A stretch of 64,000 nucleotides of DNA from Sphingomonas_L flavalba_A (GCF_047553045.1 NZ_CP180208.1:1922001-1986000); one strand, 5' to 3'; counted from the stretch's first letter, positions 28,174 to 40,918 are shown. Numbers and translations are program-made. Notes: generated by a model not told the origin, from the letters alone.

Positions 28174-28263
28174 GCCGGCGGGCGCGGCCCAACGGCGGAC
28201 AGCCGGCCGAAGCGAGGCCCCGACCTCCCCCGTCTTTCGCCATCTCCCGCTTTCAGTGCGCTA

Positions 28264-28292
28264 TTGACATTGGAACAAAACAAGAACATTTA
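28264..28292 (+). promoter_or_regulatory. Predicted SOS promoter of the small membrane ORF
   Basis: A perfect TTGACA (28264..28269) is followed after 17 nt by CATTTA (28287..28292). The LexA box fills the spacer, so repressor binding would exclude RNA polymerase. Confidence 0.55.
28273..28287 (+). promoter_or_regulatory. LexA (SOS) box, GAAC-N7-GAAC
   Basis: GAAC-AAAACAA-GAAC is the exact alphaproteobacterial LexA direct repeat, read on the opposite strand as GTTC-N7-GTTC. It sits between the -35 and -10 elements and 34 nt before the ATG of the 73-residue ORF. The recA gene of this window has the same element. Confidence 0.75.
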
Positions 28293-28321
28293 GCGACGAA
28301 CGCCTGTTTAGGGAGGATTCG

Positions 28322-28543
28322 ATGCTCGCCTTTCTGTCCCCGATCGTGTTTGTCGCCGCTCTGTTGCTTGCGGTCGCGGTGCTCGGTCAGACTGCGTTGC
28401 GCGACGCCGCTCGCATCGCCGCCATCCTGCGCGGTCGCGGTGCTGTGGAGCCAGCCCTGACGGCGCCCCGGGCGCGAGCCGGGCGCCCCGCCCGCATCAT
28501 TCGTCGGCCGGCACGCCCGGCGCTGCTGCGCGATGCCGCCTGA
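28322..28543 (+). CDS. Small membrane protein under predicted LexA control
   Basis: This 73-residue ORF has a very hydrophobic N-terminus (residues 2-21, LAFLSPIVFVAALLLAVAVL). An amphipathic helix (QTALRDAARIAAILRGRG) and a basic, Arg/Pro-rich tail follow. AGGGAGG lies 5 nt before the ATG, and a LexA box sits in the promoter. Its last 47 nt overlap the convergent pssA end. I recognise no family. Small SOS-induced inner-membrane proteins that inhibit division (SidA in Caulobacter) have the same layout, so an SOS checkpoint role is a fair inference, not an assignment. Confidence 0.65.
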   Translation: MLAFLSPIVFVAALLLAVAVLGQTALRDAARIAAILRGRGAVEPALTAPRARAGRPARIIRRPARPALLRDAA

Positions 28544-29282
28544 CCCGGGCATAGCTGCGGATGCTGAACGGCATGGCAATCAGGTAAAGCGCGCAGATTC
28601 CGCTCAGCGTCGCCCAAGGTGCGCTCAGCACCGCAGCGCCGACGATCGCGACCGCCGCCAGCGCCTCGAAACGGACGCTTCGCCGCAACCTCAGCGAAGA
28701 CCAGCTGAACGTCGCGATGTTGGAGATCATCAGGAAAGCGACAACCGCCGTCCACGGGGCGGTCACCCCTGGCGAGCGCAGCGAATCGGCCCCCGTAGCC
28801 AACCACAGGAAGATCGGCAGCAGCGCCAGCCCGGCGCCGGCGGGCGCGGGAATACCGGTCAGGAAGCCGGCGGACTTGTGCGGCTGTTCGACGGCGTCGA
28901 TCTGGGCATTGAAACGGGCAAGGCGCAGCGCGCAACATACCGCCAGGCTAAGCGCGAACACCCAACCGAACTGCGGCAGGTGCTGCAACGACCACAGATA
29001 GAGAATGATCGACGGCGCGACGCCGAACGCGATCACGTCCGACAGCGAATCCAGTTCCGCGCCGAACCGGCTTTCGCCCTTCATCATCCGGGCGATCCGG
29101 CCGTCCATGCCGTCGAGGATGCCGGCGAGCACGACCGCCGCCACCGCCTTTTCCCATTCGTCGCCGATCGCGAAGCGCACGCCGCTCAGGCCGGTGCACA
29201 ACGCCAGCGCGGTCACCGCGTTGGGCGGCAGCGCCCGCAGCGGAATACCCCGGCGGGGCCGCTCGATAGGCGGCGGCGTCAT
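28497..29282 (-). CDS. pssA: CDP-diacylglycerol-serine O-phosphatidyltransferase
   Basis: This 261-residue integral membrane enzyme makes phosphatidylserine from CDP-diacylglycerol and serine. The CDP-alcohol phosphotransferase motif is complete: Asp60, Gly61, Ala64, Arg65, Gly74, Asp78 and Asp82 in the DGxxARx8GxxxDxxxD pattern. About seven or eight hydrophobic segments follow. It overlaps psd by 4 nt (ATGA), and together they supply phosphatidylethanolamine. Confidence 0.95.
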   Translation of the reverse strand: MTPPPIERPRRGIPLRALPPNAVTALALCTGLSGVRFAIGDEWEKAVAAVVLAGILDGMDGRIARMMKGESRFGAELDSLSDVIAFGVAPSIILYLWSLQHLPQFGWVFALSLAVCCALRLARFNAQIDAVEQPHKSAGFLTGIPAPAGAGLALLPIFLWLATGADSLRSPGVTAPWTAVVAFLMISNIATFSWSSLRLRRSVRFEALAAVAIVGAAVLSAPWATLSGICALYLIAMPFSIRSYARVRRHRAAAPGVPADE

Positions 29283-30013
29283 TGCGACAGACCCGCCGCC
29301 CCGTCGTTGCGCCCGATTACGGCAAGCACCGTCTCCCCGGCCACGGTCCGCTGGCCAAGCGCGACGCGCGGCGCCGTGCCCGCGGGCAGGTAGACGTCTA
29401 CTCGGCTGCCGAAACGGATCAGGCCGATCCGCTCGCCCGCCGTCACCCGATCCTCCGGCTTGACGAAGGTAACGATCCGCCGCGCGACCAACCCGGCAAT
29501 CTGGGTGAAGCCGACGCGCAACCCGTCGTCACGCTCAACCAGGAAATGCTGGCGCTCGTTATCCTCGCTGGCCTTGTCGAGGTCCGCGTTCAGGAATTTT
29601 CCGGCGATATAGGCAACCGTCCGCACCGTTCCGGCGATCGGCGACCGATTCACGTGCACGTCGAATACGCTCATGAAGATCGACACGCGGACCAGCGGCG
29701 AATCACCCAGGCCCGCTTCTCCGGCCATCTCTCGCGGCGGCGTCACCGGCTGGATCAGCGTGATCAGTCCGTCCGCCGGCGCGACGATCAGGTCTTCGCC
29801 CTGCGGCACCGTGCGGACCGGATCGCGAAAGAAAGCGGCCACCCACAAGGTGATGCCCGCCATCGGCCAGGCCAGCGTTTCCCACGCGTTCCAGGCCAGG
29901 AACAGGGTTATCGCGGCGGCGATAAGGATGAACTTGCGCCCCTCCGGGTGAACCGGTGGTAGGCGCCATTTGACGGTCGGCGTGGTGTCCGACGGCTTGT
30001 CCGGCAATGACAT
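29279..30013 (-). CDS. psd: Phosphatidylserine decarboxylase
   Basis: This 244-residue proenzyme self-cleaves to form a pyruvoyl cofactor and decarboxylates phosphatidylserine. The cleavage site is Gly202-Ser203 in LIRFGSRVDVYLP. The short length and the FDVHVNRSPIAG motif place it in the short, soluble-like class common in alphaproteobacteria. Two hydrophobic segments lie near residues 28-40 and 49-61. It is the first gene of the psd-pssA pair. Confidence 0.94.
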   Translation of the reverse strand: MSLPDKPSDTTPTVKWRLPPVHPEGRKFILIAAAITLFLAWNAWETLAWPMAGITLWVAAFFRDPVRTVPQGEDLIVAPADGLITLIQPVTPPREMAGEAGLGDSPLVRVSIFMSVFDVHVNRSPIAGTVRTVAYIAGKFLNADLDKASEDNERQHFLVERDDGLRVGFTQIAGLVARRIVTFVKPEDRVTAGERIGLIRFGSRVDVYLPAGTAPRVALGQRTVAGETVLAVIGRNDGAAGLSQ

Positions 30014-30058
30014 TGGCCCTTCTTAGGGCCGGATGCAGCCATAGACAACGTGCCGCAG

Positions 30059-30087
30059 TTGATCGCGGCCGCCTCCTTGCCTAGGAG
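30059..30087 (+). promoter_or_regulatory. Predicted icd promoter
   Basis: TTGATC (30059..30064), a 17-nt spacer and TAGGAG (30082..30087) lie about 37 nt before the icd ATG. This leaves a leader with a weak GAAGG ribosome binding site. Confidence 0.35.
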
Positions 30088-30124
30088 CATCGCCGACGTT
30101 CCCCTCAACGAAGGCCCCTCACTC

Positions 30125-31345
30125 ATGGCAAAGATCAAGGTGAAAAACCCGGTCGTCGAGCTCGACGGCGACGAAATGACGCGGATTATCTGGCAGTGGA
30201 TTCGCGAACGCCTGATCCTGCCCTATCTCGACATCGACCTGCATTATTACGACCTCGGCATCGAGGAACGCGACCGCACCGATGACAAGGTCACCGTCGA
30301 TTCGGCCCGCGCGATCCGCGAACACGGCGTCGGCGTGAAATGCGCGACGATTACGCCGGACGAGGCGCGGGTCGAGGAATTCGGCCTCAAGAAGATGTGG
30401 AAGTCGCCGAACGGCACGATCCGCAACATCCTTGGCGGCGTCGTCTTCCGCGAACCGATTGTCATCGACAACGTCCCTCGGCTGGTGCCCGGCTGGACCG
30501 ACCCGATCGTCGTCGGCCGTCACGCTTTCGGCGACCAGTATCGCGCCACTGACTACCGCGTCCCCGGCGCGGGCAAACTGCGCCTGGTGTTCGAAGGTGA
30601 CGACGGCACCGTCATCGACGAGGAAGTGTTCCGCTTCCCGTCGTCGGGCGTCGCGCTGGCGATGTACAATCTCGACGATTCGATCCGCGACTTCGCCCGC
30701 GCCTCGCTCAACTACGGGCTGATGCGCAACTGGCCGGTCTACCTGTCGACCAAGAACACCATCCTCAAGGCCTATGACGGCCGCTTCAAGGACCTGTTCG
30801 CCGAAATTTATGAAAATGAATTCAAGGCACAGTTCGAAAGTGCTGGCATCGTCTATGAGCATCGCCTGATCGACGACATGGTCGCTTCCGCACTGAAGTG
30901 GAGCGGCAAGTTCGTCTGGGCCTGCAAGAATTACGACGGCGATGTCCAGTCGGATCAGGTCGCACAAGGCTTCGGCTCGCTCGGCCTGATGACCTCGGTA
31001 CTGCTGTCGCCGGATGGCAAGACCGTGGAAGCGGAAGCGGCGCACGGCACCGTCACCCGCCATTACCGTATGCATCAGCAGGGCAAGGCGACGTCGACCA
31101 ACCCTATCGCGTCGATCTTCGCGTGGACCGGCGGCCTCAAATATCGCGGACGCTTCGACGATACGCCGGACGTCATCCGCTTCGCCGAAACGCTGGAACG
31201 CGTCTGTGTCGAAACCGTCGAACAGGGTCAGATGACCAAGGACCTCGCGATCCTGATCGGCCCGGACCAGCCGTGGATGACAACGGAGCAGTTCTTCGAA
31301 GCGATCCGCGCCAACCTCGAAAAGGCGATGGAAGACTGGAAGTAA
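30125..31345 (+). CDS. icd: NADP-dependent isocitrate dehydrogenase
   Basis: This 406-residue enzyme oxidises isocitrate to 2-oxoglutarate in the TCA cycle. It belongs to the eukaryote-like, homodimeric class. The N-terminus MAKIKVKNPVVELDGDEMTR is typical, PNGTIRNILGG binds substrate, and HGTVTRHYRMHQQG binds NADP. I start at MAKIKV, 75 nt inside a longer frame. Confidence 0.97.
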   Translation: MAKIKVKNPVVELDGDEMTRIIWQWIRERLILPYLDIDLHYYDLGIEERDRTDDKVTVDSARAIREHGVGVKCATITPDEARVEEFGLKKMWKSPNGTIRNILGGVVFREPIVIDNVPRLVPGWTDPIVVGRHAFGDQYRATDYRVPGAGKLRLVFEGDDGTVIDEEVFRFPSSGVALAMYNLDDSIRDFARASLNYGLMRNWPVYLSTKNTILKAYDGRFKDLFAEIYENEFKAQFESAGIVYEHRLIDDMVASALKWSGKFVWACKNYDGDVQSDQVAQGFGSLGLMTSVLLSPDGKTVEAEAAHGTVTRHYRMHQQGKATSTNPIASIFAWTGGLKYRGRFDDTPDVIRFAETLERVCVETVEQGQMTKDLAILIGPDQPWMTTEQFFEAIRANLEKAMEDWK

Positions 31346-31351
31346 GCCATG

Positions 31352-31389
31352 ACGCGGCGTGTGGCATCATTGCCGCCGCCGCGTATTTT
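31352..31389 (+). terminator. Predicted intrinsic terminator of icd
   Basis: ACGCGGCG (31352..31359) pairs with CGCCGCGT (31377..31384) over a 17-nt loop, followed by ATTTT. It begins 6 nt after the icd stop. Confidence 0.5.
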
Positions 31390-31450
31390 CCGTTCTCTTC
31401 GCGCATTTATGGGGTAGCCACGGCTACCCCCTTCGCGTCATTATTGCTGT

Positions 31451-33223
31451 GTGGCGCTCCCGATCCATTCACCGGCATTCAGTGATGCATTGGTTATTCT
31501 CGGCGCAGCCGGTCTTGTCATCCCCACTTTCGCCCGGTTTCGCGTAAACCCGGTCATCGGCTTCATTCTCGTCGGCATTCTTGTTGGGCCGGCCGGCCTC
31601 GGTTCGCTGACCTCACATGCGCCGTGGCTCTATTACCTGACGATCACCAACCCGCATTCGATCGACGCATTCGCGGAACTTGGCATCATCCTGTTGCTGT
31701 TCTCGATCGGACTGGAACTGTCGTTCAAGCGGCTCTGGGCAATGCGGACACAGGTATTCGGCATCGGCGCGGCGGAACTGCTCGGCTCCGGCATCATCAT
31801 TGCGCTCGCACTGATCGCGCTTGGCCAGTACTGGACCGGCGCGATCGGCCTCGGCCTCGCCCTGTCGCTGTCGTCGACCGCGCTGGTCCTGCCAATCGTC
31901 GGCACATCCGGCCCGGTCGGCCGCCTCGCCTTCGCCATGCTTCTGTTCGAGGATCTGGCGCTGGTACCGATTATCTTCGGTCTCGGCGCAATTGCCCCGT
32001 TCGGCGGCGGCGGGGTCGAAAACGCGCTGCACAGCGTTCTCTACGGCGGCGGCGCGGTCATCGCGATGGTCATCCTCGGCCGCTTCCTGCTGCCGATCCT
32101 GTTCGCCCAGGCGGCGCGGACCAAAAGCCCGGAAGTGTTCCTCGCCGCCAGCCTGCTGATCGTCATCGTCGCCAGCACCGCGACGACGGTCACCGGCCTG
32201 TCGCCGATTGTCGGCGCGCTGCTCGCCGGCATCCTGATCGCTGAAACCGAATATCATGGAGAGGTCGAAGGCACGACCGCGCCGTTCAAGGGCCTGGCCC
32301 TCGGCGTATTCCTGATCACCATCGGCATGAGCATCAATCTGCGTTCGGTCGCCGAATACTGGATGCAGCTCGCAACGGCGGTGGTCGGCGTCGTCGCGGC
32401 GAAATCGCTGGTCACCGCCGCGCTGCTGCGGTTGAGCGGCGTCCGCCGCGGCATCGCGATCGAAACGTCCGCGCTGATGGCGTCGCCGTCCGAAACCACG
32501 CTGATCGTGCTCGGCGTCGCCACCCAGGGCGGATTGATCGCCGCGCGCACCGCCGCCTTCTGGCAGACGGTCACGGCAATCGGCCTGACGATCACGCCAC
32601 TGCTCGCACGGATCGGCAGCGACATCGCCCGAAGGATCGAGGTGGCGAGCCGCGAGGACGATCCGCTGAAGGATACCGGCGCCATCCCCGGCACGGTTGT
32701 CGTCGGCTTCGGCCGTGTCGGCCGACTCGTCGCCGACATGCTTCGCACCCACGACAAAAGTTTCGTCGCGGTCGAAACCGACATAGACGCCGTCGCTGAG
32801 GCGCGGCGCGAAGGCTATCCGGTGATCTTCGGCGACATCGCCCGGCCGCAACTGTTCGAACGGCTGAACCTCGGCAACCGCGAAGCGCTGGTACTGACCA
32901 TGGACCAGCCCGCGCTTTCCGTCCGCATCGTCCGCCGGGTGCGCCGGCTCTATCCTGATCTGCCCATCGTCGCCCGTGCACGCGACACCACCCATGCCGC
33001 CGAACTCTACCGCGCCGGCGTGACCAGCGCCGCGCCGGAAGCATTGGAGGCATCGCTGCAACTGTCCGAGGCGGTGCTGGTCGAACTCGGCGTGCCGATG
33101 GGGCCGGTCATCGCCTCGATCCACGACAAGCGTGAAAAGCTGCACCATCAGGTCCGCGACGCCGCCAATCTCGACTTCCAACCGCGCATCACCGGCACCC
33201 GCCTGCGCGACCTGGAATCTTAG
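31451..33223 (+). CDS. CPA2 family cation:proton antiporter with RCK domain (YbaL/Kef-like)
   Basis: This is a 590-residue K+ or Na+/H+ antiporter. The first 390 residues form a 12-13 helix exchanger domain (VNPVIGFILVGILVGPAGL, ALSLSSTALVLPIVG). A TrkA-N/RCK nucleotide-binding domain follows, with the Rossmann loop VVGFGRVGRLVADML at about residues 417-431. The GTG start gives MALPIHSPAFSDALVIL. It stands alone and no ancillary KefF/G-type gene is adjacent. Confidence 0.92.
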   Translation: MALPIHSPAFSDALVILGAAGLVIPTFARFRVNPVIGFILVGILVGPAGLGSLTSHAPWLYYLTITNPHSIDAFAELGIILLLFSIGLELSFKRLWAMRTQVFGIGAAELLGSGIIIALALIALGQYWTGAIGLGLALSLSSTALVLPIVGTSGPVGRLAFAMLLFEDLALVPIIFGLGAIAPFGGGGVENALHSVLYGGGAVIAMVILGRFLLPILFAQAARTKSPEVFLAASLLIVIVASTATTVTGLSPIVGALLAGILIAETEYHGEVEGTTAPFKGLALGVFLITIGMSINLRSVAEYWMQLATAVVGVVAAKSLVTAALLRLSGVRRGIAIETSALMASPSETTLIVLGVATQGGLIAARTAAFWQTVTAIGLTITPLLARIGSDIARRIEVASREDDPLKDTGAIPGTVVVGFGRVGRLVADMLRTHDKSFVAVETDIDAVAEARREGYPVIFGDIARPQLFERLNLGNREALVLTMDQPALSVRIVRRVRRLYPDLPIVARARDTTHAAELYRAGVTSAAPEALEASLQLSEAVLVELGVPMGPVIASIHDKREKLHHQVRDAANLDFQPRITGTRLRDLES

Positions 33224-33232
33224 CAGCCCGGT

Positions 33233-33290
33233 TCAGGCGCCTGCGAAAGCGAAAGCCCGTGCACCGGCACCCGACCAATCGGGCGCCTGA
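33233..33290. terminator. Inverted repeat between convergent genes
   Basis: TCAGGCGCC (33233..33241) is complementary to GGCGCCTGA (33282..33290), with perfect 9-bp arms followed by TTT. It lies between the antiporter stop and the convergent alaS stop, so it may end transcripts from both sides. The loop is long (40 nt). Confidence 0.4.
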
Positions 33291-33300
33291 TTTCCGCGGA

Positions 33301-35967
<2,667 letters not shown>

Positions 35968-36021
35968 GCCCGCGATCTAGGCGACCAACCGCCCATGCTC
36001 AAGCATTCCCGCACGTCGGGG

Positions 36022-37293
36022 TCAGCCGAACGGCCGGTCGATCGACGGCGGCGGCTCTGAAAACCAGCGCGCCCCGCTCTCGGTGATGTGCAGGCAATCC
36101 TCCAGCCGCACGCCGAACCGGCCGGGAAAGTACAGGCCCGGCTCATTGGAAAAGCACATGCCGGGGGCGAGCGCCGTCTTTTCGCCGTGAACGAAATTGA
36201 CCGGTTCATGCCCGTCCAGACCGATACCATGGCCGGTCCGGTGTGACAGGCCCGGCAACCGGTAACGCGGCCCGTAACCCAGCGTTTCGTAATGAGCGCG
36301 GACCGCATCGTCGACCGCTCCCGCCGTCACACCCACCTTCGCCGCATCGAACGCGATCTGCTGCCCCATGCGGACATGGTCCCACACGCGACGGACATCG
36401 TCCGGCGCGCGACCGGGAACAAAGGTGCGCGAAATATCCGATTGATAACCGTGGACGGTGCAGCCGCAATCCATCAGTACCACCTCACCCTCGCGCACCC
36501 GCTGGGGCTTGCCGCTGCCGTGCGGCAGCGCCGCCGCCTCACCAAGCAGGGCCATCGAGAATCCGGGCCTGCCGCCCAGCTTGGCCGTCGCCGCGTTCAT
36601 CAGCGCGCCGATCTCGCCCGGCGTCATCCCTTCGCGCACCCTGGCCCATGTCCAGCGGTATGCAGCGACGGTGATATCCGCCGCCTTCTGCATCAGCGCC
36701 AGCTCGGCCGGAGTCTTGATCATTCGGCATCCGCGCACGACCGGGTCGGCGGAAACGAGGCGTGCGGCAGGCAGCGCCTGCGCAACACCATCCGAGGCGA
36801 AGAAGCGAACGGTCGACTCGACGCCAATCGCGCCATCGGCCGCGTTGCGGTCCCGCAACGCGCCCGCGACCACCGCGATCGGGTCCTCATCCTCCTGCCA
36901 GACGCGGACCTCCGCCGGGATACCCAGCGTCTCGCGGACCGACGGCTCCTCGAAGAATGGCGTGACCACCACCGCCTCGCCATCGGCTGGAATGACCAGC
37001 GCGGTCAGTCGCTCGCTACGATACCATTCGACACCGGAGAAATAGACCATCGTCGAACCCGGTTCGACGATGATCGCCGACAGGCCGTTCGCCGCCATCA
37101 ACGCCCGCCCCCGGTCCAGCCGCCGGCCGCGCTCGGCCGCGTCGATCGGCACGACGTCTCCAGTCATACTCGCCAGGTCGCCGGTGTCTATCTCCGCGGC
37201 GAAGGCAACGCGTGGCAGCAGCGTCGCCGCACCCAGCAGGGCCGCACCACTCAACATCCTCCGACGACGGATGGAAAAAGCGGCGTCGATCAT
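36022..37293 (-). CDS. Exported M24 family metallopeptidase (Xaa-Pro aminopeptidase-like)
   Basis: This 423-residue protein has a twin-arginine-type signal (RRRRMLSGAALLGAA, cleavage near AFA-AE). The C-terminal pita-bread domain keeps the five metal ligands: Asp in VLMDCGC, Asp in YQSDISRTF, His in RTGHGIGLDGHEP, Glu in SNEPGLYFPG and Glu in RLEDCLHI. Predicted to cleave X-Pro bonds in the periplasm after folding in the cytoplasm. The start with a GAGGGGG ribosome binding site 7 nt upstream is preferred over longer frames. Confidence 0.9.
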   Translation of the reverse strand: MIDAAFSIRRRRMLSGAALLGAATLLPRVAFAAEIDTGDLASMTGDVVPIDAAERGRRLDRGRALMAANGLSAIIVEPGSTMVYFSGVEWYRSERLTALVIPADGEAVVVTPFFEEPSVRETLGIPAEVRVWQEDEDPIAVVAGALRDRNAADGAIGVESTVRFFASDGVAQALPAARLVSADPVVRGCRMIKTPAELALMQKAADITVAAYRWTWARVREGMTPGEIGALMNAATAKLGGRPGFSMALLGEAAALPHGSGKPQRVREGEVVLMDCGCTVHGYQSDISRTFVPGRAPDDVRRVWDHVRMGQQIAFDAAKVGVTAGAVDDAVRAHYETLGYGPRYRLPGLSHRTGHGIGLDGHEPVNFVHGEKTALAPGMCFSNEPGLYFPGRFGVRLEDCLHITESGARWFSEPPPSIDRPFG

Positions 37294-37423
37294 GGCAATT
37301 CCCCCTCGGCTCAGCGCCGTTGGTCCCGCCACATAATGCACCTGTCAAGGCCAACGCGTGCTTGACCGCGGGAATGCGATACCCCCAAAGGAACGGGAAA
37401 ATCGCATCGGGGGAGACCGTCGC

Positions 37424-38725
37424 GTGGCGAAACGCCTGACCTATTACATCCTGCTCGGCTTGGTTCTGGGCATTATCGTCGGCTGGACGCTAAACGTCTC
37501 GATCGGTGACGATACGCCGGAAGGCAAGGCGACCCTGGTCCAGATCGCCGGCTATTTCAGCATCGGCACAGACATATTCCTGCGCCTTATCAAGATGATC
37601 ATCGCGCCGCTGGTCTTCTCCACGCTGGTCGCCGGCATCTACCATATGGGAGACACCGCCGCGCTTGGCCGGGTCGGCATGCGCTCGCTCGGCTGGTTCA
37701 TCGGCGCCAGCCTGATTTCGCTGACCGTCGGCCTGCTGCTGGTCAACGCGCTTCAGCCGGGGGTGGGACTCGACCTGCCGCTCCCCGCGGCCACCGCCTC
37801 CAGCGGCGTCGACCGGGCGGCGTTCGAGCTGAAAACCTTCATCACCCACATCTTCCCCGCCTCGATGATCGAGGCGATGGCGGATAACGAGATTCTGCAG
37901 ATCGTCATCTTCTCGCTGTTCGTCGGCGTGGCGATGACCGCGGTCGGCGAAAAGGCGGCACCGCTCGCCAAGGCGATCGAGGCGCTGGTCGCGGTCATGC
38001 TGCAGATCACCGACTACGTCATGCGCCTTGCCCCGATCGCCGTGTTCGCCGCGGTGACCAGCACGCTGGCCGAACAGGGCCCTGCGATCATCGGCGACCT
38101 CGCCTATTTCATGGGCACTTTCTACATCGGCATCGTCGTGCTGTGGATCGTACTGATCGGCGTCTGCTTCCTGATCGTCGGCAGCCGTACCCGGCTGCTC
38201 GTCCGCTACATCCGCGAACCGCTGCTGCTCGCCTTCTCGACCGCATCGTCCGAGGCCGCCTACCCCCGCACGCTGGAAGCGCTCGACCGCTTCGGCGTAC
38301 CGCCGAAAATCGCCAGTTTCGTCCTGCCGCTCGGCTATTCGTTCAACCTCGACGGGTCGATGATGTACATGACCTTCGCGACGATCTTCATCGCGCAGGC
38401 CTATGGCATAGACCTTAGCCTGGGGCAGGAAATCACCCTGCTGCTCGTGCTGATGATCACGTCGAAGGGCATCGCCGGCGTGCCGCGCGCCAGCCTGGTG
38501 GTCATTGCCGCGACACTCGCCCTGTTCGACATCCCGGAAGCGGGGTTGCTGCTGATCCTCGCCGTCGACCATTTCCTCGACATGGCCCGCTCGGCGACCA
38601 ACGTCGTCGGCAACGCGGTGGCGAGCGTGGTCATCGCCCGCTGGGAAGGGGAACTCGATCCGGTCGAACCCGCGGAAATCGAACCGCCGAAGGCCCCGTC
38701 AAGCCGCCACGACAATCAGGCGTAG
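37424..38725 (+). CDS. Dicarboxylate/amino acid:cation symporter (DAACS/GltP family)
   Basis: This is a 433-residue secondary transporter for C4-dicarboxylates or acidic amino acids. About eight transmembrane helices are visible. The family signatures are LLAFSTASSEAAYPRTLEAL, a serine-rich re-entrant loop, then SFVLPLGYSFNLDGSMMYM, and SKGIAGVPRASLVV. The tail is Glu/Pro-rich. I prefer the GTG at 37424 (VAKRLTYY) with GGGGGAG upstream over the longer frame from 37358. It is divergent from the M24 peptidase. Confidence 0.93.
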   Translation: MAKRLTYYILLGLVLGIIVGWTLNVSIGDDTPEGKATLVQIAGYFSIGTDIFLRLIKMIIAPLVFSTLVAGIYHMGDTAALGRVGMRSLGWFIGASLISLTVGLLLVNALQPGVGLDLPLPAATASSGVDRAAFELKTFITHIFPASMIEAMADNEILQIVIFSLFVGVAMTAVGEKAAPLAKAIEALVAVMLQITDYVMRLAPIAVFAAVTSTLAEQGPAIIGDLAYFMGTFYIGIVVLWIVLIGVCFLIVGSRTRLLVRYIREPLLLAFSTASSEAAYPRTLEALDRFGVPPKIASFVLPLGYSFNLDGSMMYMTFATIFIAQAYGIDLSLGQEITLLLVLMITSKGIAGVPRASLVVIAATLALFDIPEAGLLLILAVDHFLDMARSATNVVGNAVASVVIARWEGELDPVEPAEIEPPKAPSSRHDNQA

Positions 38726-39342
38726 GCGTAAGGCCCGCCGGCCGCCAGCGCGCGCTGGTAGGCCGGCCGCGCGTGGATGCGCTCCAGCCAGCCAATCAGG
38801 CGCGGCCGCGTCTCGTCGAGGCCGGCGCGCTGCCGCGCCGCCTCCAGCGGAAAGCTCAACATGATGTCGGCGGCGGTGATCCCGTCGCCGACGAACCATT
38901 CGCTGCCTGCCAGTTCGCCTTCCAGATAATCCAGATGGCGGTCGATCATGCGCTGGATCGTCGCCCGCGCCGGGCGGCCGAGCAGGCCAAGCCGTCGCAC
39001 CACCAGCATCACCAGCAGCGGCGGCATCAGCGACCCTTCGGCGTAGTGGAGCAGGTGGCGATAGCGCAGCACCAGCTGGCGATGGGCCGGCGGCCCCAAC
39101 CGGCCGTTCGCCTTCTCGACAAGGTATTCGACAATCGCGCCGGTCTCCGCGACGACACAGTCGCCATCCTCGATGACCGGCGATTTGCCGAGCGGGTGGA
39201 CCTTCGCCAGTTCCGGCGGCGCCAGCATCGTCTTCGGATCGCGAGCATAGCGCCGCACCTCGTAGGGCAACTCCAGTTCCTCCAGCATCCACAGGATGCG
39301 CTGCGACCGGCTGTTCTCAAGATGATGGACGATGATGGTCAT
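38716..39342 (-). CDS. Glutathione S-transferase family protein
   Basis: This 208-residue protein has an N-terminal thioredoxin-like domain (TIIVHHLENSRSQRILWMLE; KSPVIEDGDCVVAETGAI is the cis-Pro and glutathione-contact region) and an all-helical C-terminal domain. SRSQRI holds the probable catalytic Ser. Substrate unknown. Its end overlaps the convergent symporter gene by 10 nt. Confidence 0.88.
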   Translation of the reverse strand: MTIIVHHLENSRSQRILWMLEELELPYEVRRYARDPKTMLAPPELAKVHPLGKSPVIEDGDCVVAETGAIVEYLVEKANGRLGPPAHRQLVLRYRHLLHYAEGSLMPPLLVMLVVRRLGLLGRPARATIQRMIDRHLDYLEGELAGSEWFVGDGITAADIMLSFPLEAARQRAGLDETRPRLIGWLERIHARPAYQRALAAGGPYAYA

Positions 39343-39497
39343 GCGGCCACTCTCTCGCTCCCTCGCGCCGTGCATGAGCGCCTCGCGCCGGCAGATCAGG
39401 CCATGCCGCGCCCGCCGATGTCAATCGTTCCATGGCGGCGCACCTGCCGACGCGAAAAACGACGGCTGCGCGGCAGGCATATGCCCCAACAACACAA

Positions 39498-39526
39498 AAG
39501 GCCCGCCGGGGCGTCCGGCGGGCCTT
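39498..39526 (-). terminator. Strong intrinsic terminator of recA
   Basis: AAGGCCCGCCGG and CCGGCGGGCCTT form a perfect 12-bp stem with a 5-nt loop. On the minus strand the stem is followed by TTTTG. It lies 73 nt beyond the recA stop. Confidence 0.85.
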
Positions 39527-39598
39527 GGGTGCTTGGCACGAACAGCGCCGCAACATATCCGGCCGGCTGGGGCGCGGCCGTCACCGCGCCCGGCCGGG

Positions 39599-40675
<1,077 letters not shown>

Positions 40676-40749
40676 GGCAGGCTCCCTCGTAGATCGGGCG
40701 TGCGCCGGGTTCAACGCACTCCAATCCATGTACATCGTTTGTTCCCATG

Positions 40750-40764
40750 GAACAAGAGCGGAAC
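40750..40764 (-). promoter_or_regulatory. LexA (SOS) box of recA
   Basis: On the recA strand the sequence reads GTTC-CGCTCTT-GTTC, the canonical GTTC-N7-GTTC direct repeat. An extra inverted half-site lies next to it: TTGTTCC (40739..40745) and GGAACAA (40749..40755) form a 7-bp palindrome with a 3-nt centre that overlaps the box. The gap between recA and the upstream GMC gene (40676..40918) holds nothing else recognisable. Confidence 0.8.
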
Positions 40765-40918
40765 ATTATTTTATCCGGGACGCGGAATTCAGCGCCCGAA
40801 CCGGCGGAACGCACGCATTTTGGGGTTGGTGGGGAACAACCGGCATTGCTCCCCGAATTTTTCATATCAACGAATCGGGTATCGCGTCCGCCGCAATGCG
40901 CCGGGCGCGAATCCGATG

